From: Gemmatimonadota bacterium
GTDB lineage: Bacteria > Gemmatimonadota > Gemmatimonadetes > Longimicrobiales > Gaopeijiaceae
DNA: 64,000 bases
Direction: 5' to 3'
Assembly: GCA_041390105.1 (NCBI GenBank)
Contig: JAWKQO010000001.1
Coordinates: forward strand, 622,001-686,000
This document shows, piece by piece, positions 42,281 to 51,002 of this stretch. The first letter of the stretch is position 1, and the number at the start of each line of letters is the position of its first letter. Position numbers and translations under genes: made by a program. Below the pieces are notes generated by a model. That model was not told where the DNA came from, ran no database searches, and saw only the letters and a program-made list of their open reading frames with translations.

Positions 42281-44145
42281 CGCGTGTTCCTCGCTCTCGG
42301 TTCTCGGCGGGAGCCCTGGCCCGCCCACGGTGCTCCGGACTCCCGGTCGGGAGCACCGGGCCGCGGTGGCCCCGGAGGCTGCTCCTGACCCACTCTCGCC
42401 GTATCCGGCCGCACGGCCGTGGAATCGGCGAGGGAGTCCGGCACCGGAGCCAACGGCTCCAGGTGGATCCCTTTCGTCTGCCCCTGAACTTCCATGTGGT
42501 CGACGTCCCCGTCCACCATCACGATGGTGATGGCGTTGCCCACCACGTAGTGCAACGCGAGCCTCGCTTCCCCGACCCGGGTGGAGTCGGAGGGCTCCAT
42601 GCGATACAAGCTGCGGGCGGCCCCACGAGCATCCAGCCGCTCGAGGGTGTAGCCTCCGCCCTCTGCCGTCTGGAGCGTATCGCCTTCGGCGACCGCGGTC
42701 GAGTCCTTGACGAACGTGGCGATGATGGTATCGCCCTCGAGCCAGTCGTTGCGGATCAATGCGGGCGTCTCGGCCGTGTTCAGCGAATCCCGGGTGAAGG
42801 AGTCGCCCCGGGCCCGCCCGATGGCCGTGACTCGGTCCAACTGCTCCCCCGGCGTCAGCACATCCAGGGAGTCCGCCTCCAAACGGAACTCCTCCGCCAC
42901 CGCTACCGGCCGGGTGGAATCCCCAGGCGTCGGCGTGAGCTGGACCCAGGAGACGGCTCCCTGGCCGCCACCGGACCCGATCACCGGTACGGTATCGTTG
43001 GCGCCCAACAGGCCCGCTGCCAGTCGGTTGACCGTCGAGTCCTCCACGAACACGCGGATCCGGGGGGCGTTCAGGTCGATGTCGTCGGTCGAGAGCTGGG
43101 CCCGGTCTCGGGCAATGACCTCCTCCACCTCCTGCTCCACCAGCATGAGGGCGATCGCATCGGCCGTCAGCTGATAGCCCTCACCCTCGGAGCGAGCCGC
43201 GCCGAGAAGGTGGAGTTGCCCCCACTCGTCGTCGTAGCGAAGGCGCTCCCCGAACGCATGCAGGCCCTCTCGCTCGATCTCTACCTGCCCTTCCGCTTCG
43301 AAGGCGCTCTCCCCGTCGATCACGATCCGGCGATGCGCCGTGACATGATACGGCGGTCGGGTCGTGTCGGGAGGAGCGGTGGTCGGTTGGACCGACGGCT
43401 CCGGGGCCTCCGTGGGCGTCGGCACTGCGGCCGGGACTGCGGCGCTGTCGGGCACGGCCGCCATGACGGACTCGGGAACCCTGCGGGGAAGCACGTCGGC
43501 CAGGAGCGCGATCACCTGCTCCCACAACCAATGGAAGCGGAAGGCCCGTGGGACCTCGGGGCCCGGTCCCGCGGGCACCCGGATCGTCGATACGGCCTCG
43601 GCACCGGCCGAATCGGGGGGCGGTGGGGACGGTGGTGCTGCCTCCGCCGTGCGCCGGGACGCCTGCCGCGGATACAACGTCGCCCGCACATTGGTCCCCG
43701 TCATGGTGATCCGTTGTCGGGGTCGCGCACTCGTCTGTCGGAGGTAGACCATCTCGGCCCCCTCCATGCGCGAGCCCTGCCCGGCGTCGGCCAGGACCAC
43801 AGAGCCCCACGCGAGTAGGCGCTCATCCGCGGAGTAGTAGTCCGCGCGGTCCGCCGTCAGCAGCCGTACGCCCTCGTCGAAGCGTACGCGTCCGAACAGG
43901 CGCGAGAGGTTTTGAGGCGGCAGGATCACCGCCGAATCGGCGTAGATCCTCAGTCCGTCCTCACAGGCCACGGAGACCCGCCTGAAGATGTGGGTCTCGG
44001 TGGGTGTCCCCTGGCGAAGCGCCTGCCAGTAGTCGGAGGAGACGATCTCACACCCGTTCTGTCCTGCCGCCGGGGCCGGCCTCACCAGCCCCAGGCCGAG
44101 GAAAAGGCCGACGAAGCGGGCGAGGTGGCGGACGCTGGAGGGCAT
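42277..44145 (-). CDS. lptA: Large LptA/OstA-like periplasmic LPS transport protein
   Basis: 622 residues with a signal peptide (HLARFVGLFLGLGLVRPAPA, then AGQNG). OstA-type beta-jellyroll repeats are seen at residues about 45-150 (GLRIYADSAVILPPQNLSRL, VRFDEGVRLLTADRADYYSA) and again at about 270-370 (HRRIVIDGESAFEAEGQVEI). A Pro/Ala/Thr-rich linker lies between them. It is over three times longer than E. coli LptA (185 residues), so it may bridge more of the periplasm by itself. Its place between lptC and lptB supports the role. Confidence 0.85.
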   Translation of the reverse strand: MPSSVRHLARFVGLFLGLGLVRPAPAAGQNGCEIVSSDYWQALRQGTPTETHIFRRVSVACEDGLRIYADSAVILPPQNLSRLFGRVRFDEGVRLLTADRADYYSADERLLAWGSVVLADAGQGSRMEGAEMVYLRQTSARPRQRITMTGTNVRATLYPRQASRRTAEAAPPSPPPPDSAGAEAVSTIRVPAGPGPEVPRAFRFHWLWEQVIALLADVLPRRVPESVMAAVPDSAAVPAAVPTPTEAPEPSVQPTTAPPDTTRPPYHVTAHRRIVIDGESAFEAEGQVEIEREGLHAFGERLRYDDEWGQLHLLGAARSEGEGYQLTADAIALMLVEQEVEEVIARDRAQLSTDDIDLNAPRIRVFVEDSTVNRLAAGLLGANDTVPVIGSGGGQGAVSWVQLTPTPGDSTRPVAVAEEFRLEADSLDVLTPGEQLDRVTAIGRARGDSFTRDSLNTAETPALIRNDWLEGDTIIATFVKDSTAVAEGDTLQTAEGGGYTLERLDARGAARSLYRMEPSDSTRVGEARLALHYVVGNAITIVMVDGDVDHMEVQGQTKGIHLEPLAPVPDSLADSTAVRPDTARVGQEQPPGPPRPGAPDRESGAPWAGQGSRREPRARNTR

Positions 44146-44165
44146 GCCGGCTCACCCGTGCGGGG

Positions 44166-44708
44166 TCAGAACCGGACGACACCACGGCCGCGGATGCTCG
44201 CGCCGCGGACCCGGATGTTGGTGAAGTTCAGATCGGCCTCGAAGCCAGTGCCGCGCGTGACCCTCCCCGCCTCGGTGAACACGGTCGCCGAATCGCTCCA
44301 GAACTTCTCGTTCATCGGGTCGTAGTTCAGCTCCGAGGTCTCCAAGCGACCGTCCCGATCCGGGAGGAGCAACACCACATTGCGGCGCGCCACCATCGCT
44401 TCCGTGGCTTCGGTCAACTCGCCCCACTCCGACGTCATGGTAGCCCGCTCGACCCCGGTGGTCGTGAAGACCTGGAGGCTCACGCTCAACAGCTCGTACT
44501 TGCCGTCGTCCTTGAAGTAGTACGCCGTGTCGGCGTGCAAGGTCGCGTAACGGACGCCGTTCTGCGTGATCTCGTGCTCCATCCCCAGGACCAGGTTGTC
44601 CGCCTGCAGGTTCACGAGCTCGGGTGGTACCACGTTCGTGGTCGTCGCCTGCTCACAGGCCGCCGACAAGATCGTGGTCGCCAGCAGAACCCTTCTCCAC
44701 CTGCTCAT
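44166..44708 (-). CDS. lptC: LPS export protein LptC
   Basis: 180 residues. The N-terminus is a lipoprotein-like signal (RVLLATTILSAACEQATTT) rather than the usual membrane helix, so it may be lipid-anchored. The LptC domain is seen in MEHEITQNGVRYATLHADTA, GVERATMTSEWGELTEATEA and MVARRNVVLLLPDRDGRLET. It links LptB2FG with the periplasmic LptA bridge. Its start overlaps the kdsD stop by four bases. Confidence 0.9.
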   Translation of the reverse strand: MSRWRRVLLATTILSAACEQATTTNVVPPELVNLQADNLVLGMEHEITQNGVRYATLHADTAYYFKDDGKYELLSVSLQVFTTTGVERATMTSEWGELTEATEAMVARRNVVLLLPDRDGRLETSELNYDPMNEKFWSDSATVFTEAGRVTRGTGFEADLNFTNIRVRGASIRGRGVVRF

Positions 44709-45736
44709 AGCACCCCCGCGCGCATGAGGTCGTGCAGATGGACGACACCGTGCAAGGTGCCTCGTTCGTCCACGACCGGCAGCGCCATGACGCCGTGGGC
44801 CTGCATGAGACGCGCGGCCACGGAGCCCAGATCTCCCACGCGGCCCACCTTGGGTGACCGGGTCATGACATCCGCGACCGGGACCTGCAGGAACTCCGCT
44901 TGGTGCTCCATCAGGCGCGTGAGGTCGCCCGCGGTGATCACTCCCACCACCCGGCGCTCCTCATCCACGATCGGAACCGTGCCCCGCTGCTCCGCCAGGG
45001 GCACGATGCAGTCCTTCATCACACAACCCTCAGGGAGGGCAGGATAGCCCTCCGCCACCATGACGTCCTCGACGCGCACGGTCAGCCGTCGGCCCAACGC
45101 GCCCCCGGGGTGGAGCCGGGCGAAGTCCTCCGCCCGGAACCCTTTCCGCTCCAGCAGCGCCATGGCCAATGCGTCTCCCATGGCCAGTGCCGCTGTGGTC
45201 GAGGCCGTCGGCGCCAGATCCATGGGGCAGGCCTCTTCGGATACGCTGCAGTCGAGCCAGACTGCCGCGTGCCGAGCCAGGCCTGAATCGGGGGCGGTCA
45301 GGGCCACCACGGGTACACCGGCCCGCGAGAGGAAACTGAGCAGCGGGTACAGCTCTTCGGTCTCCCCGCTCTTGGATACCAACAGGGCCACGTCCTGATG
45401 ACCGACGATCCCGAGGTCCCCATGCAGCCCCTCGACCGGGTGCAGAAACACCGCGGGGGTCCCGGTGGACGTCAGCGTCGCAGCGATCTTGCGCGCGACG
45501 ATGCCGCTCTTGCCGATCCCGGAAACCACGATCCGCCCCGACTCGCGCTCGAGGCACTCGACCGCGTCCGCGAACGACGGACCGATCCGCTCGGCGAGCG
45601 ACAGGACGGCCTGGCCCTCCAGCGCCAACACGCGCCGGCCGGTGGCCAGCGCCTGCCCACGGGGCCCTCCGTCCTCGGAGCTCAGCGTCCCAGTCCCGTG
45701 GCCACGCGGCTGTGCCGGTGTCCTCGTCTCAAGCAT
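44705..45736 (-). CDS. kdsD: D-arabinose-5-phosphate isomerase KdsD
   Basis: About 343 residues from ATG 45736 (GTG 45754 is possible). The SIS domain has VVSGIGKSGIVARKIAATLT and PVEGLHGDLGIVGHQDVALL, followed by two CBS domains near residues 215-340 (VEDVMVAEGYPALPEG; VADVMTRSPKVGRVGDLGSV). It interconverts ribulose-5-phosphate and arabinose-5-phosphate, the first step to KDO. It overlaps the kdsC stop. Confidence 0.95.
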   Translation of the reverse strand: MLETRTPAQPRGHGTGTLSSEDGGPRGQALATGRRVLALEGQAVLSLAERIGPSFADAVECLERESGRIVVSGIGKSGIVARKIAATLTSTGTPAVFLHPVEGLHGDLGIVGHQDVALLVSKSGETEELYPLLSFLSRAGVPVVALTAPDSGLARHAAVWLDCSVSEEACPMDLAPTASTTAALAMGDALAMALLERKGFRAEDFARLHPGGALGRRLTVRVEDVMVAEGYPALPEGCVMKDCIVPLAEQRGTVPIVDEERRVVGVITAGDLTRLMEHQAEFLQVPVADVMTRSPKVGRVGDLGSVAARLMQAHGVMALPVVDERGTLHGVVHLHDLMRAGVL

Positions 45737-46322
45737 CTCCGTCCCGGTCTCCACAGTACTCTTCCACGACGGCGCTCCAGACCCCCCTGGCCCTCAGAAG
45801 TGCCTCCGCAAACTCGCGAGCTGCGCCCCGCCCACCCGGTCGGGTACCCGTCCACAATGCCAGCGCCTGAACCTCGGGCGAGGCGTCGCGTACTGCAGCC
45901 GGAAGTCCTACACGTCGCAGAGCAGGAAGGTCGGGGAGATCGTCGCCCAGAAAGGCGACGTGCTCCCACTCCAGCCCTCGTCGGCGCAGCAGCTCCTCGA
46001 TCACAGGCACCTTGCGTGCCCCGTCCACGTGGTGGACCTCGGCGACCCCAAGCTCCGCCGCCCGTAAGCGGGTGGCATTCGAGTCTCGCCCCGAGACGAG
46101 CGCAACCTCGATCCCCGCAGCGATCAGAAGCGTGATGCCGAGGCCATCCAGGATATCAAACCGCTTTAGCTCAACAGGCTTATTGTCTTGCCCCATGCCG
46201 ACATAGATGGCCCCATCCGTCAGCACGCCGTCCACGTCGAAGACCACCAGCTGGACGCGAGCCGCGCGCTCGGACGCGACCGGAGGCGGCACGCGCGGCG
46301 TGCCGCTCAGGGGCGGGGTCAC
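45729..46322 (-). CDS. kdsC: KDO-8-phosphate phosphatase KdsC
   Basis: About 197 residues from the GTG at 46322, which overlaps the kdsA stop by GTGA; longer extensions upstream lack family features. HAD motif I is LVVFDVDGVLTDGAIYVGMG, motif II LVSGRDSNATRLRAAELGV, and motif IV FLGDDLPDLPALRRVGLPAA. It dephosphorylates KDO-8-phosphate. The C-terminus is longer than in E. coli and ends in EEYCGDRDGDA. Confidence 0.93.
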   Translation of the reverse strand: MTPPLSGTPRVPPPVASERAARVQLVVFDVDGVLTDGAIYVGMGQDNKPVELKRFDILDGLGITLLIAAGIEVALVSGRDSNATRLRAAELGVAEVHHVDGARKVPVIEELLRRRGLEWEHVAFLGDDLPDLPALRRVGLPAAVRDASPEVQALALWTGTRPGGRGAAREFAEALLRARGVWSAVVEEYCGDRDGDA

Positions 46323-47116
46323 GCGGTGCCGGACCCTGAAAGGACCGATCGCAGTTCCAGCACCCGCTCGATCAGCGCGCGCAGCGAGTCGAGCGGCAAC
46401 ATGTTCGTGGCGTCCGACGGCGCTCGGGCCGGGTCCGGGTGCGTCTCCAGGAACAGACCGTCGCACCCGGCGGCCACCGCGGCCTGTACCAGTGCCGGGA
46501 TGAACTCCGGGTCACCCCCGCTCCGCCCACCTCCCCGCCCGGGGCGCTGAACCGAGTGGGTGCCGTCGAAGACCGCGGGCACGCCCGTGGCGCCCCGCAG
46601 CCGACGAAAGCTCCTCATGTCCACCACGAGGTCCCCGTAGCCGAAGAACGTGCCCCGCTCCGTCACCGCGAGAGGACCCGCGCCGGCGGACCGCGCCTTG
46701 TCGACGGCCCCGGCCATTTCCTCCGGCTCCATCCACTGGCCCTTCTTGATGTTCACGGCCGCCCCCGTGCGCCCGGCCGCGACCAGGAGGTCCGTCTGGC
46801 GGCACAAGAACGCCGGGATCTGCAGCACCTGCACCACCTCGGCGGCGGGGCCGGCCTGCTCCGATGCGTGGATGTCGGTCAGCAGGGGTAGGCCGGTCGA
46901 GGAGCGGACGCGAGCCAGGGCCTCCAGCCCCGCGTCCAGGCCGGGCCCGCGGGCCGCCTGGAGCCTGGACCGATTGGCCTTGTCGAAGGAGGCCTTGAAG
47001 ATGACGGGAAGATCCAGGTCTGCCGCCAAGCGGGCCAGCGCTTCGCCGACCGTCTGGTTCAGGGCGTCGTCCTCGAGGACGCACGGACCCGCGATGAGGA
47101 AGAAGCGATCGAACAT
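46319..47116 (-). CDS. kdsA: KDO-8-phosphate synthase KdsA
   Basis: 265 residues. LIAGPCVLEDDALNQTVGEA, FKASFDKANRSRLQAARGPG, LLTDIHASEQAGPAAEVVQV, AVNIKKGQWMEPEEM and VFDGTHSVQRPGRGGGRSGG are the KdsA signatures. The enzyme condenses phosphoenolpyruvate with arabinose-5-phosphate in the cytosol. The Cys found in metal-dependent (class II) enzymes is plausible in IAGPCVLE, but metal dependence is not proven. It follows pyrG after 18 bases. Confidence 0.95.
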   Translation of the reverse strand: MFDRFFLIAGPCVLEDDALNQTVGEALARLAADLDLPVIFKASFDKANRSRLQAARGPGLDAGLEALARVRSSTGLPLLTDIHASEQAGPAAEVVQVLQIPAFLCRQTDLLVAAGRTGAAVNIKKGQWMEPEEMAGAVDKARSAGAGPLAVTERGTFFGYGDLVVDMRSFRRLRGATGVPAVFDGTHSVQRPGRGGGRSGGDPEFIPALVQAAVAAGCDGLFLETHPDPARAPSDATNMLPLDSLRALIERVLELRSVLSGSGTA

Positions 47117-47134
47117 CGAGCGATCTTCCAGGCC

Positions 47135-48835
47135 TCAGAGGACCGGGGCGTCGACGGGGGCACCCCTGCCCTTCGGCTCCTCCACAGTTCCCTCAACCGT
47201 CCTGGGGCCCGGCTGGATTCCGTCCCGCCGCCGCACGGCCGCCGCAATGAAGGACGCGAACAGCGGATGGGGCCGCATCGGTCGGCTCTTCAACTCCGGA
47301 TGGAACTGGCCCGCCAGGAACCACGGATGCTGCGGCAGCTCGATGATCTCGACCAGACCGCCGTCGGGCCAGACGCCGCTCACCTTGAGGCCGTGTTGTT
47401 CCAGGAGCGCGCGATAGTCGTTGTTGACCTCGAAGCGATGCCGGTGCCGTTCGCTGATCGACGATTGACCGTAGATCCGCGCCGCCAGCGAGCCAGGTTC
47501 CAGATCTGCCCGGTAGGCGCCCAGGCGCATGGTGCCGCCTTTGCGCGTGACATTCTGCTGGGAATCCATGAGGCAGATCACCGGATGGGGCGAGTCCTCC
47601 GCAAACTCGAGAGAGTGCGATTCCACCAGGCCACAGACGTTGCGAGCGAACTCGATGACGGCGCACTGCAGGCCCAGACAGATTCCGAAGAACGGCAGAC
47701 CGCTCTCGCGCGCGTGACGGATGGCTGCCACCATGCCCTCCACGCCACGCGGCCCGAAGCCCCCTGGAATCAAGAGTCCATCGTAGGGAGCCAGGCGGGA
47801 CGCAGCGGACGACTCATCGAAGGCCTCACTGGACAGCCAGTCGATCTCCACGCCCACATCGTTGGCGATCCCACCGTGCAGCAAGGCTTGTTGCACGGAC
47901 TTGTAGGAGTCGACCAGCGACGTGTATTTGCCCACCACGGCGATTCGGACGGCTCCGCGGTGGGGGTGCATCGACGTCTCCACCATGGAGGTCCAGGGAG
48001 CCAGGTCCGGCGGCGGCAGATCGAGCCCGAAGCGCCGCAAGACGACATCGTCCAGGCGCTGCTCGCGCAGCTCCAGCGGCACCTGATAGATGCTCTCCAC
48101 ATCCTGGGCTTCGATGACCGCGTCCGGCTCGACGTTCGTGAAGAGGGCGATCTTCCGGCGGATATCCGCGTCCAGCGGATGCTCCGTCCGACAGATCAGA
48201 ACGTCCGGCTGGATCCCGATCTGCATCAGCTCGCGCACGGAGTGCTGGGTCGGCTTGGTCTTCAACTCTCCAGCTGCCGCGATATAGGGGACCAGCGTCA
48301 AATGGATGAAGATGACGTTGTCCCGACCGACATCCTGACGGAACTGCCGAATGGCCTCGAGGAAAGGCAAGGACTCGATGTCGCCGACCGTGCCTCCGAT
48401 CTCGGTGATCACCACATCGTGGTCGACAGAAAGCCGGCGCACGGCGCGCTTGATCTCGTCCGTGATGTGGGGAATCACCTGTACCGTGGAGCCGAGGTAG
48501 TCACCGCGGCGCTCCTTGGTGATCACGGTCTGGTAGATGCGCCCCGTCGTGATGTTGTTCGCCTGCGACAGCGACTGGTCCAGGAAGCGCTCGTAGTGGC
48601 CCAGGTCCAGGTCCGTCTCGGCTCCGTCGTCGGTGACGAAGACCTCCCCGTGCTGGAAGGGGGACAGCGTGCCCGGATCCACGTTGATGTAGGGATCGAA
48701 CTTCTGCAGCGTGACCTTGAGGCCCCGCTCCTTCAGGATCAGGCCCAAGGAGGCCGCAGCGATCCCCTTCCCCAGCGACGACACCACGCCGCCCGTGACG
48801 AAGATGTACTTGGTCGTCCGATTCGTGTCGCTCAT
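47135..48835 (-). CDS. pyrG: CTP synthase
   Basis: About 566 residues from the ATG at 48835, which has GAGG at good spacing; the ATG at 48850 lies too far upstream. The synthetase half has YIFVTGGVVSSLGKGIAAAS and VITEIGGTVGDIESLPFLEA; the class I glutamine amidotransferase half has GLPFFGICLGLQCAVIEFAR with the nucleophile Cys, and a histidine/glutamate pair in FLAGQFHPELKSRP. It aminates UTP to CTP, the nucleotide needed by KdsB encoded next to it. The kdsB-pyrG-kdsA neighbourhood also occurs in other LPS-bearing bacteria. Confidence 0.97.
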   Translation of the reverse strand: MSDTNRTTKYIFVTGGVVSSLGKGIAAASLGLILKERGLKVTLQKFDPYINVDPGTLSPFQHGEVFVTDDGAETDLDLGHYERFLDQSLSQANNITTGRIYQTVITKERRGDYLGSTVQVIPHITDEIKRAVRRLSVDHDVVITEIGGTVGDIESLPFLEAIRQFRQDVGRDNVIFIHLTLVPYIAAAGELKTKPTQHSVRELMQIGIQPDVLICRTEHPLDADIRRKIALFTNVEPDAVIEAQDVESIYQVPLELREQRLDDVVLRRFGLDLPPPDLAPWTSMVETSMHPHRGAVRIAVVGKYTSLVDSYKSVQQALLHGGIANDVGVEIDWLSSEAFDESSAASRLAPYDGLLIPGGFGPRGVEGMVAAIRHARESGLPFFGICLGLQCAVIEFARNVCGLVESHSLEFAEDSPHPVICLMDSQQNVTRKGGTMRLGAYRADLEPGSLAARIYGQSSISERHRHRFEVNNDYRALLEQHGLKVSGVWPDGGLVEIIELPQHPWFLAGQFHPELKSRPMRPHPLFASFIAAAVRRRDGIQPGPRTVEGTVEEPKGRGAPVDAPVL

Positions 48836-48868
48836 CTCGCCTCGATCCACAGTCCGTTCGGGGACTCG

Positions 48869-49639
48869 CTAAACATAACCGCTCCGTTCCCACTCGATCA
48901 GCCGGGCCTCGACCCGACGCGCATCGTCCAAGGTATCGACGCCCCCCTCGGCCTCGGGCACCACGGCCACCCCGATCCCCAACCCCGCCTCCAGTGGGCG
49001 CAGCTGCTCGAGCAGCTCGACGCGCTCCAGCCGGGAGGGCTCGAGATCCACCCAGGACCGGAGCGCCCCCCTGCGGTAGACATAGAGGCCGACGTGTCTC
49101 AGCCACGGCCCCTCGATCCCGAAGCGGGGCTCGCCTTCACGCGGATGAGGGATGGGCGCCCGGGAGAAGTAGAGCGCTCGGCCTCGCGCCCCCGTCACCA
49201 CCTTGACCACCGAGGGATCTCGCCATTCCGCCTGGTCCTGGAGCGGCGTGGCGCAGGTGCCGATGTCCCATCCTCCACCGTGAACACAATCCAGCGCGCC
49301 TTGCAACGCCAGCGAGGAGAGGAGTGGCTCGTCCCCCTGCACGTTCACGATGATCTCGTGATCCGCGAAAGGAGCGGAGAACGCCACTTCGGCCACGCGG
49401 TCGGTGCCGGAGGGATGGTCAGCAGACGTGAGCACCACGTCCGCCCCGAAGTCGCGGGCCACACTCGCGACCTCGTCGGAATCAGTGGCGATCACCAGGG
49501 TATCGAGGAGGTCGATCGCGCGGACGCGACGCCACACCCACTCGAGAAGAGGGCGGCCCGCGATGCGATGCAGGGGTTTTTGGGGGAGGCGGGTCGACGC
49601 GATCCGCGCCGGGATGATCCCCAGCACCTGATCGCTCAC
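48869..49639 (-). CDS. kdsB: 3-deoxy-manno-octulosonate cytidylyltransferase KdsB
   Basis: About 256 residues from GTG 49639. LGIIPARIASTRLPQKPLHR, IVNVQGDEPLLSSLALQGAL, RALYFSRAPIPHPREGEPRF and RHVGLYVYRRGALRSWVDLE are the KdsB motifs. It activates KDO with CTP to CMP-KDO for lipid A core synthesis. It is the first gene of the long - strand run. The 234-base gap to the next gene (49640-49873) should hold divergent promoters; I see only a TAGAAT at 49806 as a possible + strand -10. Confidence 0.95.
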   Translation of the reverse strand: MSDQVLGIIPARIASTRLPQKPLHRIAGRPLLEWVWRRVRAIDLLDTLVIATDSDEVASVARDFGADVVLTSADHPSGTDRVAEVAFSAPFADHEIIVNVQGDEPLLSSLALQGALDCVHGGGWDIGTCATPLQDQAEWRDPSVVKVVTGARGRALYFSRAPIPHPREGEPRFGIEGPWLRHVGLYVYRRGALRSWVDLEPSRLERVELLEQLRPLEAGLGIGVAVVPEAEGGVDTLDDARRVEARLIEWERSGYV

Positions 49640-49873
49640 GCGGCGCCTCGCGCGCCGAGTGCGGAAGCGCGCCCGGTGACATGCACGCCCGTCAAGGTAC
49701 CGCGAGGGTCCGTGGGGCGGCAACACCCCGCGCCAGGAACGGATGGCGCGCGCGTCGCCGTGCCCCCCCTGGGACCCCGAAGAAACCCCTGGCGCTCGCC
49801 GTAGTTAGAATGTGGGTACCCTCCCGGCGCTCGGGAACGCGCCGGAGACCCCGGAACCCAACGGACCGTCACG

Positions 49874-50905
49874 TTGTTCACCCGCTGCCTGATCTGCGCC
49901 GCTCCCTTCGAGGACAATGACGTCCTCGAGCATTTCCGCTCAGGCTTGCGTGTCGCCTTCGATCCGGCTCGGGGTCGCCTCTGGACCATCTGCCGCAGCT
50001 GCAAGCGGTGGAGCCTGGCCCCCATCGAGGAACGTTGGGAGGCGCTGGAGGAGCTGGACCGGCTCACGACGGACCGCGCCCGGCTTCTTTCCCAGACCGA
50101 CAACATCGCGCTGCTCAAGGCCGGTCCTTTGGAAATCGTGCGCGTGGGACGGGCCAACCTCACGGAGGAAGCGTGGTGGCGTTACGGACGTCAGCTCCTG
50201 GAGCGCCGACGCAGCTACCGGCGCATCAGTGTCGGGGCGTCGTTCGGCGTCGGTGCACTCCTGGTCGGGGGCATCTGGGGCGGGATGGGATGGATGGGCG
50301 CCTGGATGCTTTGGGAACACGCGCCGGAGGGCGTACTCAAGAGCGCGCGTTGGCTGCGGTTTGGAGGAGCTGCCTGGCGGGGCCGGCAGGCCTGCTCCGA
50401 GTGTGGCTTCCTCTTCGACAAGGTCGGATTCGCCGAGCGCGAGGGGTTGATTCTCGGTCCCTCCGCAGGCGACTCGGGGTCGCTCACCCTTCGCCAGCGC
50501 TGTCCACGCTGCCGCAGTCTCCGGGGCGGGGGCTTCCATCTCTCGGGGAGAGAAGCAGAGCGGACCGCGCAACGGGTGCTCGCCTACCACCACTTCTCAG
50601 GCGCTTCGGAAGGGAGGGTGCGTTCGGCCGCCCGGCTCATCTCCGAGGCGGGGTCGGCCGCCGATCTCAAGCGGATCGTACTGGGCCACGAGGGCCGCCG
50701 GCTCGGCGACCTGCGTCGGACCGGCGCCATCGCGCTCGAGATCGCCGCCAATGACGCAGCGGAGCAACGCCTGTTGGAGCTGGAGCTCGCCGAGTTGGAG
50801 GCGCACTGGCGCACCGAGGAGGAGCTGGCCGACATCATCGACGGGGAACTCACTCCCCTTCCCGCAGTCGAGACACTCCGGCGTCGGCTTTCGAGCTGGA
50901 TCTGA
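49874..50905 (+). CDS. Zinc-ribbon membrane protein of unknown function
   Basis: 343 residues from a TTG start. Residues 1-45 contain paired cysteines in TRCLICAAPFEDNDVLEHF and WTICRSCKRWSLAPIEERW, a zinc-ribbon-like pattern; one membrane helix lies near residue 120 (ISVGASFGVGALLVGGIWGG), and a second cysteine set follows (CSECGFLFDKVGF, then QRCPRCRSLRGG). The C-terminal 90 residues are helical (AEQRLLELELAELEAHWRTE). I do not recognise the family. It is one of only two + strand genes on the right of dif. Confidence 0.75.
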   Translation: MFTRCLICAAPFEDNDVLEHFRSGLRVAFDPARGRLWTICRSCKRWSLAPIEERWEALEELDRLTTDRARLLSQTDNIALLKAGPLEIVRVGRANLTEEAWWRYGRQLLERRRSYRRISVGASFGVGALLVGGIWGGMGWMGAWMLWEHAPEGVLKSARWLRFGGAAWRGRQACSECGFLFDKVGFAEREGLILGPSAGDSGSLTLRQRCPRCRSLRGGGFHLSGREAERTAQRVLAYHHFSGASEGRVRSAARLISEAGSAADLKRIVLGHEGRRLGDLRRTGAIALEIAANDAAEQRLLELELAELEAHWRTEEELADIIDGELTPLPAVETLRRRLSSWI

Positions 50906-51002
50906 CGCCGCTCGCAGCATCACTCCGCCGACCATCGCAGGTCCGCCTCGCACAGGCGTGCGTGTCCCCTGCGCGCCGGTGCCCCACTCTTGCGGACTGC
51001 CC

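Noticed and set aside
47267..49804. 845-codon + strand open frame opposite pyrG and kdsB
   Set aside because: Antisense shadow of two highly conserved genes; no motif, no ribosome-binding site.
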